DNA of 64,000 bases from the NCBI GenBank assembly GCA_013306675.1, contig JABLUY010000155.1, positions 22,653-86,652 on the forward strand. The letters run 5' to 3'. This document shows positions 7,749-17,475 of this stretch, piece after piece. Position numbers and translations under genes: made by a program. Origin of the DNA: Thraustochytrium sp. TN22. Its lineage: Eukaryota > Sar > Bigyra > Thraustochytrida > Thraustochytriidae. The first letter of the stretch is position 1, and each line of letters opens with the position of its first letter. Under the pieces are notes generated by a model. The model was not told the origin of the DNA and did no database searches. It saw only the letters and a program-made list of their open reading frames with translations.

Positions 7749-10208
7749 ATGACGTGGTCTCGCGCGGCGACGTGGCCAGCGGCGACGTGGCGCGCGGTCA
7801 AGGTGGCAGCGCTGGCGCTGGCGCTGGCGCTGGCGGCGCTGACGCCCGCGAACGACGCAGCACGACCCGCGGACGCGCCGACCGTGGTCTTTCGCACGGT
7901 GCAACTCCAGGGCGCGAGGCTGCACGGAGAGGTGCAGGACGGCCTCGCGAGCGCGGCCTTTGACGTGGGCGTGCGCGTGGAAAAGGGCCGATTTCGCTGG
8001 TATGACCGGCTCACGCTCGCAGATGAGCTCTTCGCGAGCGGGGAATACTCGCGCGCCTTTCACGCCTACGACGAGGCCGTGGCCATGGACGACATGCCGC
8101 GCAGACATCGCCCCGCCGTGCTGCTGGCCGCAGCGCGCACCGCGGCGGCGCAGAATCGCGACGAAGAGGCGCGCCAGCTCGCACACGCCGGCCTGCGCGA
8201 CGACCCGGCGCCTGACCTGCAGGCTGACCTGCACTTCTTTGCCGGGCTTTGCGCCGCGCGCGCAGGCAACTGGGATGCGGCGCGCGCGAGCTACGAGGCC
8301 GCCATTATGCAACGCCCGCGGCACATGGATGCGCTCAATCACCTCGCCATGCTGCACTTTATTGTGGGCGACGTCGCTGCCTTTCAGGACCACTTCTTAC
8401 GGTTCATCCGCGTGCAGACCGCCCTGGCCGAGGCGCGCCAGGCTCGTGTTTTGCAGACCGTGAGCCACTCGTACCAGTCGTCCTTTCGCAAGGACCGCCT
8501 CGGCGCGGACATGGCCGCCTGGCTCGCCTCTCACGCGCTCCGCAGCCTCGATCTTGACGGCACGCCCTCACGACTTGCGGCTGCCGCACTCGACGGCGAC
8601 GACACCCTCGCCGCCTACCTGCCCGGCGCGCTCGAAGCGAACTGCGTGCTGGTCTACACGGCTTACACGCGCACGCTGATCAAGGGTACGCGCTTTGAGG
8701 CAGACGAGGCCACTCTGAACCGCGGTCTGCTGCATTTCAATGTTGCGCAGCGCCTCCGCAAGATCGGCGCATGGGAGGAGGCCGCCGCCCATCTTCGCTT
8801 GGTCGCGCGCCTCGACGGCGCCGACCGCCGCGGCGTCCTTGAGCTCCATGCGGCGCTCCAAGCGCCCAGACTCTTGCTGTCCCCCGACGAGCAAGCCACG
8901 GCGCAAGAGAGCCTCAGGGCCCGGCTTCGCGCCGTCGCTGCAGACCGGCCTGGGACACCCGGCAACGCGTGGCACTGCCTCGCGCTGTCCGCCGGTCTCG
9001 CCGTGGGCGCCGCCCAGCAGCTCGCGCCCGCCGACCTGCGTGTGGCCGTTGAGGCCGCCTGCGACCTGCACTCGGCGCCCCCCTCGTCCGAGGTGTGCTC
9101 GGGCGCCGACGCCGGCCACAACCGCGTGCTGGGCGTCATGTCGCCGGACTTTCACAACTCCACCAGCGGAAGAATGCTGGCACCTCTTCTGCGCGCTCTC
9201 TTCGCCGAAGACGGCGTACGCGTCGTCCTCTTCAGTTGGCCGCCGCTCGCGGCGCGCCGCTACCTCGTGAACCCGAACGCCATTCTCGCTCTGCCCACAG
9301 CGGACCTGGACGAGGCCGCGGCCTTGATCCGCGAGGCAGACCTCGACGACCTCGTCTTCGTCGACGCGCACAACGACCTGCGCGCGTACATGCTGGCGCT
9401 CCGAGAGGATCTGGGGCCGCGACCGCGCCACTGGCGCCTCACCGGGCCGCGGCGCTCTCGCGTCCAACCTGCCGCGCTCGAGCCATCCTACCTCAGCGCG
9501 CTCCTGACCGACCTCTGGGAGTGGGCCCCACCGCCGCCGCCGCCGCCGCCGCCCTTGTCGCGCCGCGACCGAGCGCTAGGCGGCGTTCAGGGCCAACTCT
9601 TCTTTGCCAGCGAGCGATACTTCCTGGTCGCGGGCTCCGCCATGGACCTTGATCCCGCCTTTGATGAGGTTGTCGAAGGCCTGCATGCACTGCATGCATC
9701 CAACGTGGTGCTCCTCATAGGGGGCGACAAGGACGAGTGCCTAGTCCGCGCACGCTTGTGGACTCGCCTCGCTCGGCATCCCGGCGTCGATCTCGAGCGC
9801 GTCCGCGTGCTTCGGCGCCTGCCCAGGCACGACTTCTTTGCTTTGATGCAGGACGTCGTCGACGCGGTTCTGGAGCCGCCACAGGCGGGGGTTGGCTCCG
9901 GCGCGTTCTTCGTCGCGCTTGAAGCGATGCGACTCGGCCTTCCTGTGGTGGCACAGGCAGGCGAGGACTCGCTCCTGGCCACCCTCCTCCGCCACCTCGA
10001 GCTCGGTCCGCTTGCCGTCGCGGCGACGGGGGCTGAAATGGCGAAACTTGCCTTTGCGCTCACTGGTAGCATCTCCGAGCCACGCGCCGCCTTTGTTCGT
10101 GCCATACAAAGCTTCTTGCGCCGAGGCCACGGCAACGAGGTGGCAGACGATTCTCTGCGCGCGTACGCGCTTCGCACACTGGGGTTTCATACTAGTCAGC
10201 TTACATGA
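7749..10208 (+). CDS. TPR protein with O-GlcNAc-transferase-like C-terminus, secretory signal
   Basis: An 819-residue protein. The ATG at 7749 is chosen because it is followed by a basic stretch and then a VAALALALALAALTP hydrophobic core, a convincing signal peptide or anchor. The TPR-like region lies around residues 85-210 (FASGEYSRAFHAYDEAV, GNWDAARASYEAAI, HMDALNHLAMLHF). From about 459, VLGVMSPDFHNSTSGRML resembles the start of the OGT/SPINDLY (GT41) catalytic lobe. VEALRRL-type strands and FVALEAMRLGLPVVAQ (about 735) resemble its nucleotide-sugar-binding lobe. A polyproline run interrupts the region near 595. The canonical UDP-binding residues cannot be confirmed, so this is a GT41-like homologue rather than OGT itself. 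An extracytosolic member would be unusual. Confidence 0.65.
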   Translation: MTWSRAATWPAATWRAVKVAALALALALAALTPANDAARPADAPTVVFRTVQLQGARLHGEVQDGLASAAFDVGVRVEKGRFRWYDRLTLADELFASGEYSRAFHAYDEAVAMDDMPRRHRPAVLLAAARTAAAQNRDEEARQLAHAGLRDDPAPDLQADLHFFAGLCAARAGNWDAARASYEAAIMQRPRHMDALNHLAMLHFIVGDVAAFQDHFLRFIRVQTALAEARQARVLQTVSHSYQSSFRKDRLGADMAAWLASHALRSLDLDGTPSRLAAAALDGDDTLAAYLPGALEANCVLVYTAYTRTLIKGTRFEADEATLNRGLLHFNVAQRLRKIGAWEEAAAHLRLVARLDGADRRGVLELHAALQAPRLLLSPDEQATAQESLRARLRAVAADRPGTPGNAWHCLALSAGLAVGAAQQLAPADLRVAVEAACDLHSAPPSSEVCSGADAGHNRVLGVMSPDFHNSTSGRMLAPLLRALFAEDGVRVVLFSWPPLAARRYLVNPNAILALPTADLDEAAALIREADLDDLVFVDAHNDLRAYMLALREDLGPRPRHWRLTGPRRSRVQPAALEPSYLSALLTDLWEWAPPPPPPPPPLSRRDRALGGVQGQLFFASERYFLVAGSAMDLDPAFDEVVEGLHALHASNVVLLIGGDKDECLVRARLWTRLARHPGVDLERVRVLRRLPRHDFFALMQDVVDAVLEPPQAGVGSGAFFVALEAMRLGLPVVAQAGEDSLLATLLRHLELGPLAVAATGAEMAKLAFALTGSISEPRAAFVRAIQSFLRRGHGNEVADDSLRAYALRTLGFHTSQLT

Positions 10209-10311
10209 AAGACTTTGAGCTTCTGTCTACTAAGTGGAAACGAATATCTCCTTCGAGGGGACAAAGACGAGGCGCTCCACGCGCCCTGGCTTTGTCCCCA
10301 GTGGTTGCTAA

Positions 10312-13300
10312 CTATGAAGCCGAGGAATCGCTCGAAAAGCCCTGCGAAAATGGCGCCAAGCTAGGATCGCCAGGACGTTGCGGGGTACCCGGACTCTGTG
10401 GTGTGCCCGGACTCTGTGGTGTGCCCGGGCTCTGCGGCGTTCCCGGGCTCTGCGCAAAGCCCGGAGGCGTGCCCGGGCTCTGCGGCGACCCCGGGCTCTG
10501 CGGCGACCCCGGGCTCTGCGGCGACCCCGGGCTCTGCGGCGAGCCAGGACTCTGAGCGACGCCAGGAGTCTGTGAGGAGGCCGGACCCCGAACTGCCGCA
10601 GCCTTTTGCGCTGGACGCGAGAGCTCCAGGGCCAGGTCATCATCCGAAGAAGAAGAGTCCGATAGAAAAGTCCTCTTCGGCGCAGAGCTGTTCGCGGGGC
10701 CATTCGCCTTGATGCCTTGTTTGGCGACCACACCGAGGTCGCCGTTGGCATCCTTGTTGCCGTTGTTCGCGGTCGTGTCATCATGACCGCGGCGGTGGCC
10801 ATCTTCATCATCATCGTCGTCATCATTGCCGTCGCCATCGCTGAGACCAAAGAACGGGTCATCGAGAACCTCCTGCGGGGCAGGCTCGCCGCGGTAGGGC
10901 ACCGGGCGGCCAGTCCCATCGAGACGACGAGCGACGTCCCACCAGTCGGTCGCACCGCACTGGTCATAGCACAATCGGCGCGCGGCATCGAGGCGATCGA
11001 TGGGATTGTCCGGGTGCAGCTCGAAGACTGGGCGCATGCCAAACTTTCTGCCCTCCGCCTCGAGGTTCTCGAGTGCAGCGACGTGCGCGAGCTCCGCGGC
11101 GCGGAGCTCCGCACGCTTGCGCTCGACAGCGAGCCTAGCGTCGCGCGTGTCCAGGACTGTCTCGATGTAGTGTCGCAGGCGCTTTGCTTCCACAGCGAGG
11201 AGACGGCTAAGGACCTCCTCAGCCAAGAAGTCGGCTTCCTTAGCTTTCAGCCTGGACATCGCCAAGGCGGATGCGCCATGTGGAAATTTACGGCGCTTGG
11301 AAAGGATCTCGTCCAAAAGGACAAGCGGCCCAGACGCATCGGGAACCGTAGGAGGCTCCAGCTTCCCTCGCTCGTCGATGTGATCGAGGCCCGCCCAGAG
11401 CGCCTCCATGGCGCCCGGGTCGAGCGGCTTGTCGGGGTCGAAGCGCGCGCGAAAATCCACCTCGAGCATGAGGAATTGACGCTTCCAGTACGCGATCTTG
11501 CGGCACAGGTCGGTGCGCGAGTCGTCAGTGGACGGTCGGGCGGCCTTGTGCCGCTTGCGAAACGCAGGGCGGCCACGTCCATACCAAGATTTGTCCACGA
11601 AAAGGCTCTTGCGGCGAAGGCCAGCGAGCCTCTCGGTTGCCCTTATGAGGCGCCTGACGCGGGTAATCAGGTCTTGGACTGACGAGGGAAGCTCGCTGTC
11701 GTCCACGGACTCTTGCAGGCGCTGCAACACGGGTGCGGCACGCAACTGCGCGACCCGCGCCACCTCAGCTTTCGACAGTGCCTGCGCGCGAGTGACGCGC
11801 GCAAGATTCTCGTAGCGCAGCTTCTCTGCACTGCTGAGCTTCGCCCACTTTCGTGCGGCGTCCAGCAGAAGGGTGCCAGCTGGGGCCTTCGAGGTGCCCT
11901 TTGACAAGATGCTGACCTCGTGAAAAAAGTGCGCAAAGGCAGCGCCCTGGTCGGAGGCATGGAGACCAGAATTCTCCTTGGGGACCTGCAGACCCCCGAC
12001 CGGAACGCCACTGCCCTCCGCGTCCACGCGGCGCTGCACGAGACACCGCTGGATGCAGTCCCATGCAATCTGGTGTGCGCGCGGAAGTCGCTGCGATTGC
12101 ATCAAATGCACATACTCCTCACGGAGGCTTGCATCTTCTTGAGCAATACCCACCAGCTCTGCCGGAGACCGCTTCGTCAAGCGTCTTAGAGCGTCCGGTA
12201 CCTCCGTGCGCCCAAAATACGCAACGAAGGAGATTCGGTCCGTTACGTGGCGCGCATTGGGGTCCGTGAGAATATGCAGCGCGTCCTGGTACACGACGAT
12301 GTCATCACGGGTTTCCGCGCGCCAAGTCACGCCGCGAAAGGGCGCGAGCAAATACTCCGCCCTCTTTTTGCCAAAGTGGCTGAAAGAGATATCCCACAGC
12401 TTCTCCCTGTCAGTCTTGTGCCTGGATACGCGAAGCTCTTCCAGGTCCGCTACCGTTTCCTGTTCGCCATCGCTGTACTCCACTGTGAAGCCCTTGGTGA
12501 TATGGTGGCCCACCACGCGACATGGCACGCCCTGCTCCACGCCGGGGTAGCACCGCAGGGCCGGCAGCCCAACCAGCTCCGCTGGCGGTACATCTGGAGC
12601 ATCGATCCTGTAGCGTCGCCGCGGCGCTAGTACAAAGGGCTCATTGCGAGTCTTGCGGCGCATCGCCTGCCGTGTGGCGCGGGTCTTGCCATTCACAGCC
12701 GCTTCCTTGCCGCTCTTGCCATCCCTTGGCGCCGCGTTAGCTCCTGGAACAGTTCCGCCCGGCTCCTCCGCTCCTTTCTGGGCTGCAGCGGTCTCGCCTT
12801 GCGTTTTCTGCTCGTCCACGGCGGCTCCGACGTCGCCCGCTATCTTCTCCTCCACCGAGTCAGGTCCATTCTTTTTCGCAGCGTTTTTCCGATGCTTCAA
12901 GTATGCACGTCTTCTGTACGTCTTATTGGCCATCGTTCTTATGGCCTTCTTGCGCGCAGTGTGCATTCGGAAGTACCGCTTCCACGCCGGCGCCTCCGTT
13001 GCTCTCCTAATGTCCTGCCGTGACACGAAGCGAGCCACCCGCTTGCGCATGGGCACCCGCTCCTCTTCAGGGTCCGACCACGACATCGATGAAGACGAGC
13101 TCCCGTTAAAATCGCCCCTTGGCATGAGTGCATCGGCCCATGGTTCAAGCCAATCTTGCACGCTCTCATCCTCCGATTCCTCTGGCGACAGCGCCACCTC
13201 TGCCGTGGCCAACGAGGGTTTCTTGCCCTTTCCCTTGACTTTGCCTCCGGCCGTGGCAGGCTTCTTCGTCGGGCCGCTACTGCTGCTCGAGCTGCTCGAG

Positions 13301-16035
13301 CTGCCGCTGCTCGATCCGGAGCTGCTGCTGCTGCTGCTGCTGCTCGAGCTACTGCCACTGCTGCTTGCACCAGCAGTTCCAGACTTGGTAGTCTTCCTCT
13401 TCTTCGCCACTTGCTTCTTCTTTTGCTGCTGGCCTGCTGTGCGTGTGGAAGTGGCTGCCGAAGCGACCCTCTTGCGTTTCAAGGGAGCCTGCTTGGCGCT
13501 CGACGTAGCTGTCACCTTGGCCCGCTTCGAACTTGCGTCTTTTACAGGAGGCATCTTGCGCTTTGCAGGAGCCGCCTTCTCATCGGACGAGCTCGACGAA
13601 GTCGAACTCAGCGAGCTGGATTCCAAATCACTGAGCCGCTCAGGCTGCATCGCGAGGGTACTGTGAGGTAGCTGGACTGGTTGTGCTTCTGGCGGGGCCA
13701 CAGCAGCTTGCTTTGCTCCCGCTTGCGACGCGGCCGTGGGCGCCGCGGCAGGCTTCAACGCGGAATTCGAAGCCTGCGATACCGCTGCAGGCTTGGACGT
13801 GGGTGCAGTAGCTGGATTTGGCGGCGCCCTGGGGGGCTGAGATGCTTTCGCCGTCTCCGTCTGCTTTTTTGGAACCTCCGTCGTCTCTGTTGGGGCTTGA
13901 CTTTGCGCCGGCTCCGTCGGCGCTTGAGCCTGCGTCGTTTCCGTCGGCGCTTGAGCCTGCGTCGTCTCCGTTGGGGCTTGACTTTGCGTTGTCTCCGTTG
14001 CGGCTTGACTTTGCACTGTCTCCGTTGGCGCTTGACTTTGCGTCGTCTCCGTTGAGGCTTGACTTTTCGTCGTCTCCGTTGCGGCTTGACTTTGCGCCGG
14101 CTCCGTCGGCGCTTGAGCCTGCGTCGTTTCCGTCGGTGCTTGACTTTGCGCCGTCTCCGTCGGCGCTTGAGCCTGTGTCGTCTCCGGGGGCACTTGAGCC
14201 TGCACAGTCTCCGTGGGCACTTGAGCCTGCGCAGTCTCCGTGGGCGCTTGACTTTGCGCCGTCTCCGTGGGCGCTTGACTTTGCGCCGTCTCCGTCGGCG
14301 CTTGACTTTGCGCCGTCTTCGTCGGCGCCTCACTTTGCGCCGTCTCCGTGGGCGCTTGAGCTTGTGTCGGCACCTCAGCAGTTGAAGCCTGGGCGACTTC
14401 CTGGACAGTCTCGGACGAGCCTTGCGCTGTTGAGCGCGACTCCGCTGGTTCAAGCGCTTGAGCGATTCCTGGCGTTTCGCTCGGCAAAAGCGTCTCGCTT
14501 CGCTGAGGCGCTTCAGCTGGCTCTGAAGCTTGAAGGGACTCAGGCACGGATGCTTGAGTGAGTGCAGACGCTTCAACCCGCTCAGAGTCGGGGTCCGGGT
14601 GAGGTCCAGGCGATGCGTCTTGCGCAGCGGGCAAAGTGGGGCCTGTTGAAGACGGAGCAGCACGAGTTTTGCCTGAATTTGCCTTGGCCTCGCGATGCTT
14701 GCTGGAGCTTGGACTTGTTGCGACCGGCTCGTCTGAGCTTGCCTTGGCCGCGCGCTCCTTGTCCAGGGCCGGCTTGGGAGAGTTCTTTCCGGCGGGGGGA
14801 ACTGCTTTGCTGTCCACTGTCGGGTCTGCCGCATCAGCTTCGTCTGAGTTTGCCTTGGCCTCGCGTTGCTTGCTGGAGATCGACCTTGCTGCAACCTGCT
14901 CGTCTGAGCTTGCCTTGGCCGCGCGCTTCTTGTCCGGGGCCGGCTTGGGGGAGTTCTTTCCAGCGGAGCGAACTGACTTGCTGTCCACTGTCGGGCCTGC
15001 CGCATCATGGCTCGAAGTTGGGCTTGGCTTGAGAGGCCCACTCACGATGCTCTCGTGGTCCTCGTCAGAGCTGTCGACCGGACCAATCTGCTCCTTCGGC
15101 CTGTCGCCATTGTCGCGCTTGTCCTCCTCGGCAGAAAGGGTCGCCTTGGCAGGCTTGGCAGAGGACGTAGTTTCCTCGCGGGCAGCAGAAGGTTCGGAAT
15201 TGGCAAGCTCCTGTTTGGCAGGCCCGGGCTCGTCCTTGAGGGCCTCGAGGATGTCCTCGGCGGGTACTGGCTCGCTCTTGGGTGGCTTGAGTCCGTGCTG
15301 GGAAGGCTTGGCCTTGCCTTTGGTAGGCTTGGACTTGCCCTTGGCAGGCTCCGCAGGTGCAGTGGCAAGCTCCTCGTCGCTGCTGTCAACAAAGGGCTCC
15401 TGGCCGAAAAGCTGCAAGTGCCCATGTGCCGCGTCTTCGTCGCTGCTGTCAACGCTCTCGTCCAGAAAGCTTGACGCAGCCTGCTTGGCACTTGGCTTGG
15501 CAGCACGCTTGGCAGGCATCTCCTTGGCCTTGGTTTTGGCCTTGGTCTTGGCCTTGGTTTTGGCCTTCGGCCCGCGCTCGGACACGCTCGTGACCGCGGG
15601 CTCGTCCGCGGTAGCCGACTTCTCCAGCTTGATTCTCCGCGGAAGGGCAGGTGGCGCAGCTGCTGGCAGGCGCATGGCCTTCTCCTCGTCGCTGCTGTCT
15701 ACTGGCGACTCGGCGCTCGCGTCGCTGGCCAACCGTGCAGATCTCGTCCTCCTCGGTCGTTTGCCCGCAGCCCTCGCCAGCGCTGCAGTCTGGCCACCTC
15801 GCGCGGGCGAGCGCGGCGGCGCGGGCAGCTGTGTCGTCTGCGCGCCCGCGGAGGAGGCCGAAGCAGCAGCAGCAGCGTCGTCGGCGGAGTCGCGCTGCGC
15901 ACGGGCAGCAGCCCGCGTCGCCGCCTCGCGCCGCTCCGGCTCATCCGCCTCGCCCCGCTCCGCGGCTGGCGCGCGTGCGGAGCGGCCGCGCCGCGGCCGC
16001 CGCGCCGCGCCGCCGCCCTCGCGCCGCGCGCTCAT
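10312..16035 (-). CDS. Large repeat-rich, probably nuclear chromatin-associated protein
   Basis: One frame of 1,907 residues from the ATG at 16035. The N-terminus is basic and carries spaced VDSSDEE acidic motifs (casein-kinase-2-like sites). About 552-715 holds roughly 18 copies of a nine-residue QAPTETxQS repeat. A poly-Ser and Lys/Arg-rich stretch follows. Around 1160-1200, CRVVGHHITKGFTVEYSDGE resembles a Tudor/chromo-like barrel. Around 1368-1420, a WAKLSSAEKLRYENLA helix pair resembles an HMG-box fragment. The C-terminus holds about nine SPGTPQ hexapeptides (about 1826-1886), recalling phospho-regulated Ser-Pro tails. Nuclear role inferred; no enzyme motif is seen. The gene converges on the GT41-like gene with a gap of about 100 bp. 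Confidence 0.6.
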   Translation of the reverse strand: MSARREGGGAARRPRRGRSARAPAAERGEADEPERREAATRAAARAQRDSADDAAAAASASSAGAQTTQLPAPPRSPARGGQTAALARAAGKRPRRTRSARLASDASAESPVDSSDEEKAMRLPAAAPPALPRRIKLEKSATADEPAVTSVSERGPKAKTKAKTKAKTKAKEMPAKRAAKPSAKQAASSFLDESVDSSDEDAAHGHLQLFGQEPFVDSSDEELATAPAEPAKGKSKPTKGKAKPSQHGLKPPKSEPVPAEDILEALKDEPGPAKQELANSEPSAAREETTSSAKPAKATLSAEEDKRDNGDRPKEQIGPVDSSDEDHESIVSGPLKPSPTSSHDAAGPTVDSKSVRSAGKNSPKPAPDKKRAAKASSDEQVAARSISSKQREAKANSDEADAADPTVDSKAVPPAGKNSPKPALDKERAAKASSDEPVATSPSSSKHREAKANSGKTRAAPSSTGPTLPAAQDASPGPHPDPDSERVEASALTQASVPESLQASEPAEAPQRSETLLPSETPGIAQALEPAESRSTAQGSSETVQEVAQASTAEVPTQAQAPTETAQSEAPTKTAQSQAPTETAQSQAPTETAQSQAPTETAQAQVPTETVQAQVPPETTQAQAPTETAQSQAPTETTQAQAPTEPAQSQAATETTKSQASTETTQSQAPTETVQSQAATETTQSQAPTETTQAQAPTETTQAQAPTEPAQSQAPTETTEVPKKQTETAKASQPPRAPPNPATAPTSKPAAVSQASNSALKPAAAPTAASQAGAKQAAVAPPEAQPVQLPHSTLAMQPERLSDLESSSLSSTSSSSSDEKAAPAKRKMPPVKDASSKRAKVTATSSAKQAPLKRKRVASAATSTRTAGQQQKKKQVAKKRKTTKSGTAGASSSGSSSSSSSSSSSSGSSSGSSSSSSSSSGPTKKPATAGGKVKGKGKKPSLATAEVALSPEESEDESVQDWLEPWADALMPRGDFNGSSSSSMSWSDPEEERVPMRKRVARFVSRQDIRRATEAPAWKRYFRMHTARKKAIRTMANKTYRRRAYLKHRKNAAKKNGPDSVEEKIAGDVGAAVDEQKTQGETAAAQKGAEEPGGTVPGANAAPRDGKSGKEAAVNGKTRATRQAMRRKTRNEPFVLAPRRRYRIDAPDVPPAELVGLPALRCYPGVEQGVPCRVVGHHITKGFTVEYSDGEQETVADLEELRVSRHKTDREKLWDISFSHFGKKRAEYLLAPFRGVTWRAETRDDIVVYQDALHILTDPNARHVTDRISFVAYFGRTEVPDALRRLTKRSPAELVGIAQEDASLREEYVHLMQSQRLPRAHQIAWDCIQRCLVQRRVDAEGSGVPVGGLQVPKENSGLHASDQGAAFAHFFHEVSILSKGTSKAPAGTLLLDAARKWAKLSSAEKLRYENLARVTRAQALSKAEVARVAQLRAAPVLQRLQESVDDSELPSSVQDLITRVRRLIRATERLAGLRRKSLFVDKSWYGRGRPAFRKRHKAARPSTDDSRTDLCRKIAYWKRQFLMLEVDFRARFDPDKPLDPGAMEALWAGLDHIDERGKLEPPTVPDASGPLVLLDEILSKRRKFPHGASALAMSRLKAKEADFLAEEVLSRLLAVEAKRLRHYIETVLDTRDARLAVERKRAELRAAELAHVAALENLEAEGRKFGMRPVFELHPDNPIDRLDAARRLCYDQCGATDWWDVARRLDGTGRPVPYRGEPAPQEVLDDPFFGLSDGDGNDDDDDDEDGHRRGHDDTTANNGNKDANGDLGVVAKQGIKANGPANSSAPKRTFLSDSSSSDDDLALELSRPAQKAAAVRGPASSQTPGVAQSPGSPQSPGSPQSPGSPQSPGSPQSPGTPPGFAQSPGTPQSPGTPQSPGTPQSPGTPQRPGDPSLAPFSQGFSSDSSAS
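10378..10560. repeat. 18-bp coding minisatellite (SPGTPQ units)
   Basis: Tandem units of the type CCCGGGCTCTGCGGCGAC with period 18, in frame in the minus-strand gene and encoding Ser-Pro-Gly-Ser/Thr-Pro-Gln. The copies at about 10485-10540 are nearly identical, indicating recent expansion. Confidence 0.85.
13870..14380. repeat. 27-bp coding minisatellite (QAPTETAQS units)
   Basis: About 18 units of period 27, in frame on the minus strand. Consensus Gln-Ala-Pro-Thr-Glu-Thr-Ala/Thr-Gln-Ser/Ala. Units differ by single codons (V for A, P for T, K for Q), so the array is older than the C-terminal 18-bp array. Confidence 0.85.
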
Positions 16036-17475
16036 GCCGCCGCGCCCGCGCGCGGGCTCGAGTTCTGCGCATCGCCGTCGCCGCCACTGGCGGCGCCGCG
16101 CGTTTCGGACGCCGCGCCGCGTCCCGGACGCGCCCCGGACCGTCCGCGACGCGCCGTCCGCGACCGTCCACGACCGTCCGCGGCGCGTCCGCGACGCGTC
16201 CGCGACGCGTCCGCGACGCGCCCAGAGAAGTGGCCCAAAGCGCGGCCTAATCCACTTGCGAGCTCAGCTCAGCTCAGCTCAGAGTCAGGCACGGACCCGG
16301 CACGAGCCCACGGGGGCGCAGCCCGCGCCGCAGCGGTTGGCGCGTCCTTTCGAGTGGCGCGCCGGCGGGCGGGCGGCGCGGGGCGGCGGCCGGGGCGGCG
16401 CGACCCGGGAGGGCTCGGGCGAGGCGGGCCGAGGCGGAGCCTGGCTGGAGCGGCGGCCAGCCTGCCTGCTGCGGCCGCGGAAAGCGGTCGAAAGCGCAGG
16501 CAGAAAGCGGCCTAAGGGCGGCGGGGGTTAAGGCGGACGCGGCGCGAGGCGAGGCGCGCGGGAGCAGGCGCGCGGCGCGGCAGAGGCGCGCGGAGCAGGC
16601 GGCGCGTAAGGTGGGCCCGCGAGGCGGCCGCGGCACTTGCGGCGGCGGCGCGCAAGTGGCGCCCTGCGCGGCGCAAGTGAAGAAAGGCGGCGCGCAAGTG
16701 CGGAATGCGCGCGCAACGGGAGACGAGCACTGGGGCTACAGACAGACCCCGATCGAGCGCCCGTCACGGTGGATCGATCGATCGATCGCGCCCGCGACAG
16801 CCCAGGCCCCCGGCGGGCGACGGGGTGGACGGCGCGGCGCGACGCGGCGCAAGCCCTCCCCCGCTCCCCCCGCCTGCCTGCGCGCCTGGCCGCCCGCCTG
16901 CCCCTCCGGGCGAGCGCGCGGCGCGTCCCGCGGCGCGGCCGGCGGCGTTCCATTTCGAAAATCGATCGCGCAGCGGGTGTTGGCGCAGAGAGAGAGAGAG
17001 GAGACCTAGCTAGCTAGGCTACCTGCCCGGCTGCACGGGCCCGCGCGCGCGAGTGCGCGGCGCGGCGAGCGGCGCGCGGCAGAACGCTAGCGCGGCGGCG
17101 GGCGGCGGCGGCGGCGGCGAGCGCTCGCGCGGACGAGACGAGCGCGCGGGCGGCGGGCGAGCGGGCGGCGGGCGGGCGGGCGAGCGGGCGAGCGAGCGGG
17201 GGCCGGCCGGCTGGCTAGCTGGCAAGGGCACGCACTCGCGCACGCACGCGCTGCCAGGGCCGGCAGACTCCAGCGAGCTAGCGCACGCGCGAAGAGGCGA
17301 CGCGCACACGGACGGGCTGTGCCAGTTGTCCAGCCAGCCAGCCAGCCAGCCAGGCCGAGGCGGCGGCGCGGCAAGGCGCGGCGAGGCGCGGCAAGGAGCG
17401 CGAGGAGAAGGAGAGGTGTGGTGCAGGCTGCCCGGGCGAGAGCAGGACACGTAGACAGCCGGGCAAAAGGGCAAG
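16036..17475. promoter_or_regulatory. Divergent upstream region with GCGCAAGTG cluster
   Basis: No supported gene in about 1.4 kb between two divergently transcribed genes. It contains four CGCAAGTG/CACTTGCG sites (16634, 16651, 16671, 16691), a TCGATCGATCGATCG run near 16772, a GAGAGA tract near 16987 and a CTAGCTAGCTAG tract at about 17006. A GTCCGCGACGCG repeat lies near 16120-16220, AGCTCAGCTCAGCTC near 16262 and a CCAGCCAGCCAG run near 17332. The sites recur upstream of other genes here, so a promoter role is likely but inferred. Confidence 0.45.

Noticed and set aside
14636-16531. Plus-strand 631-codon frame
   Set aside because: Antisense of the large repeat protein, whose sense frame is longer and has protein-like motifs.
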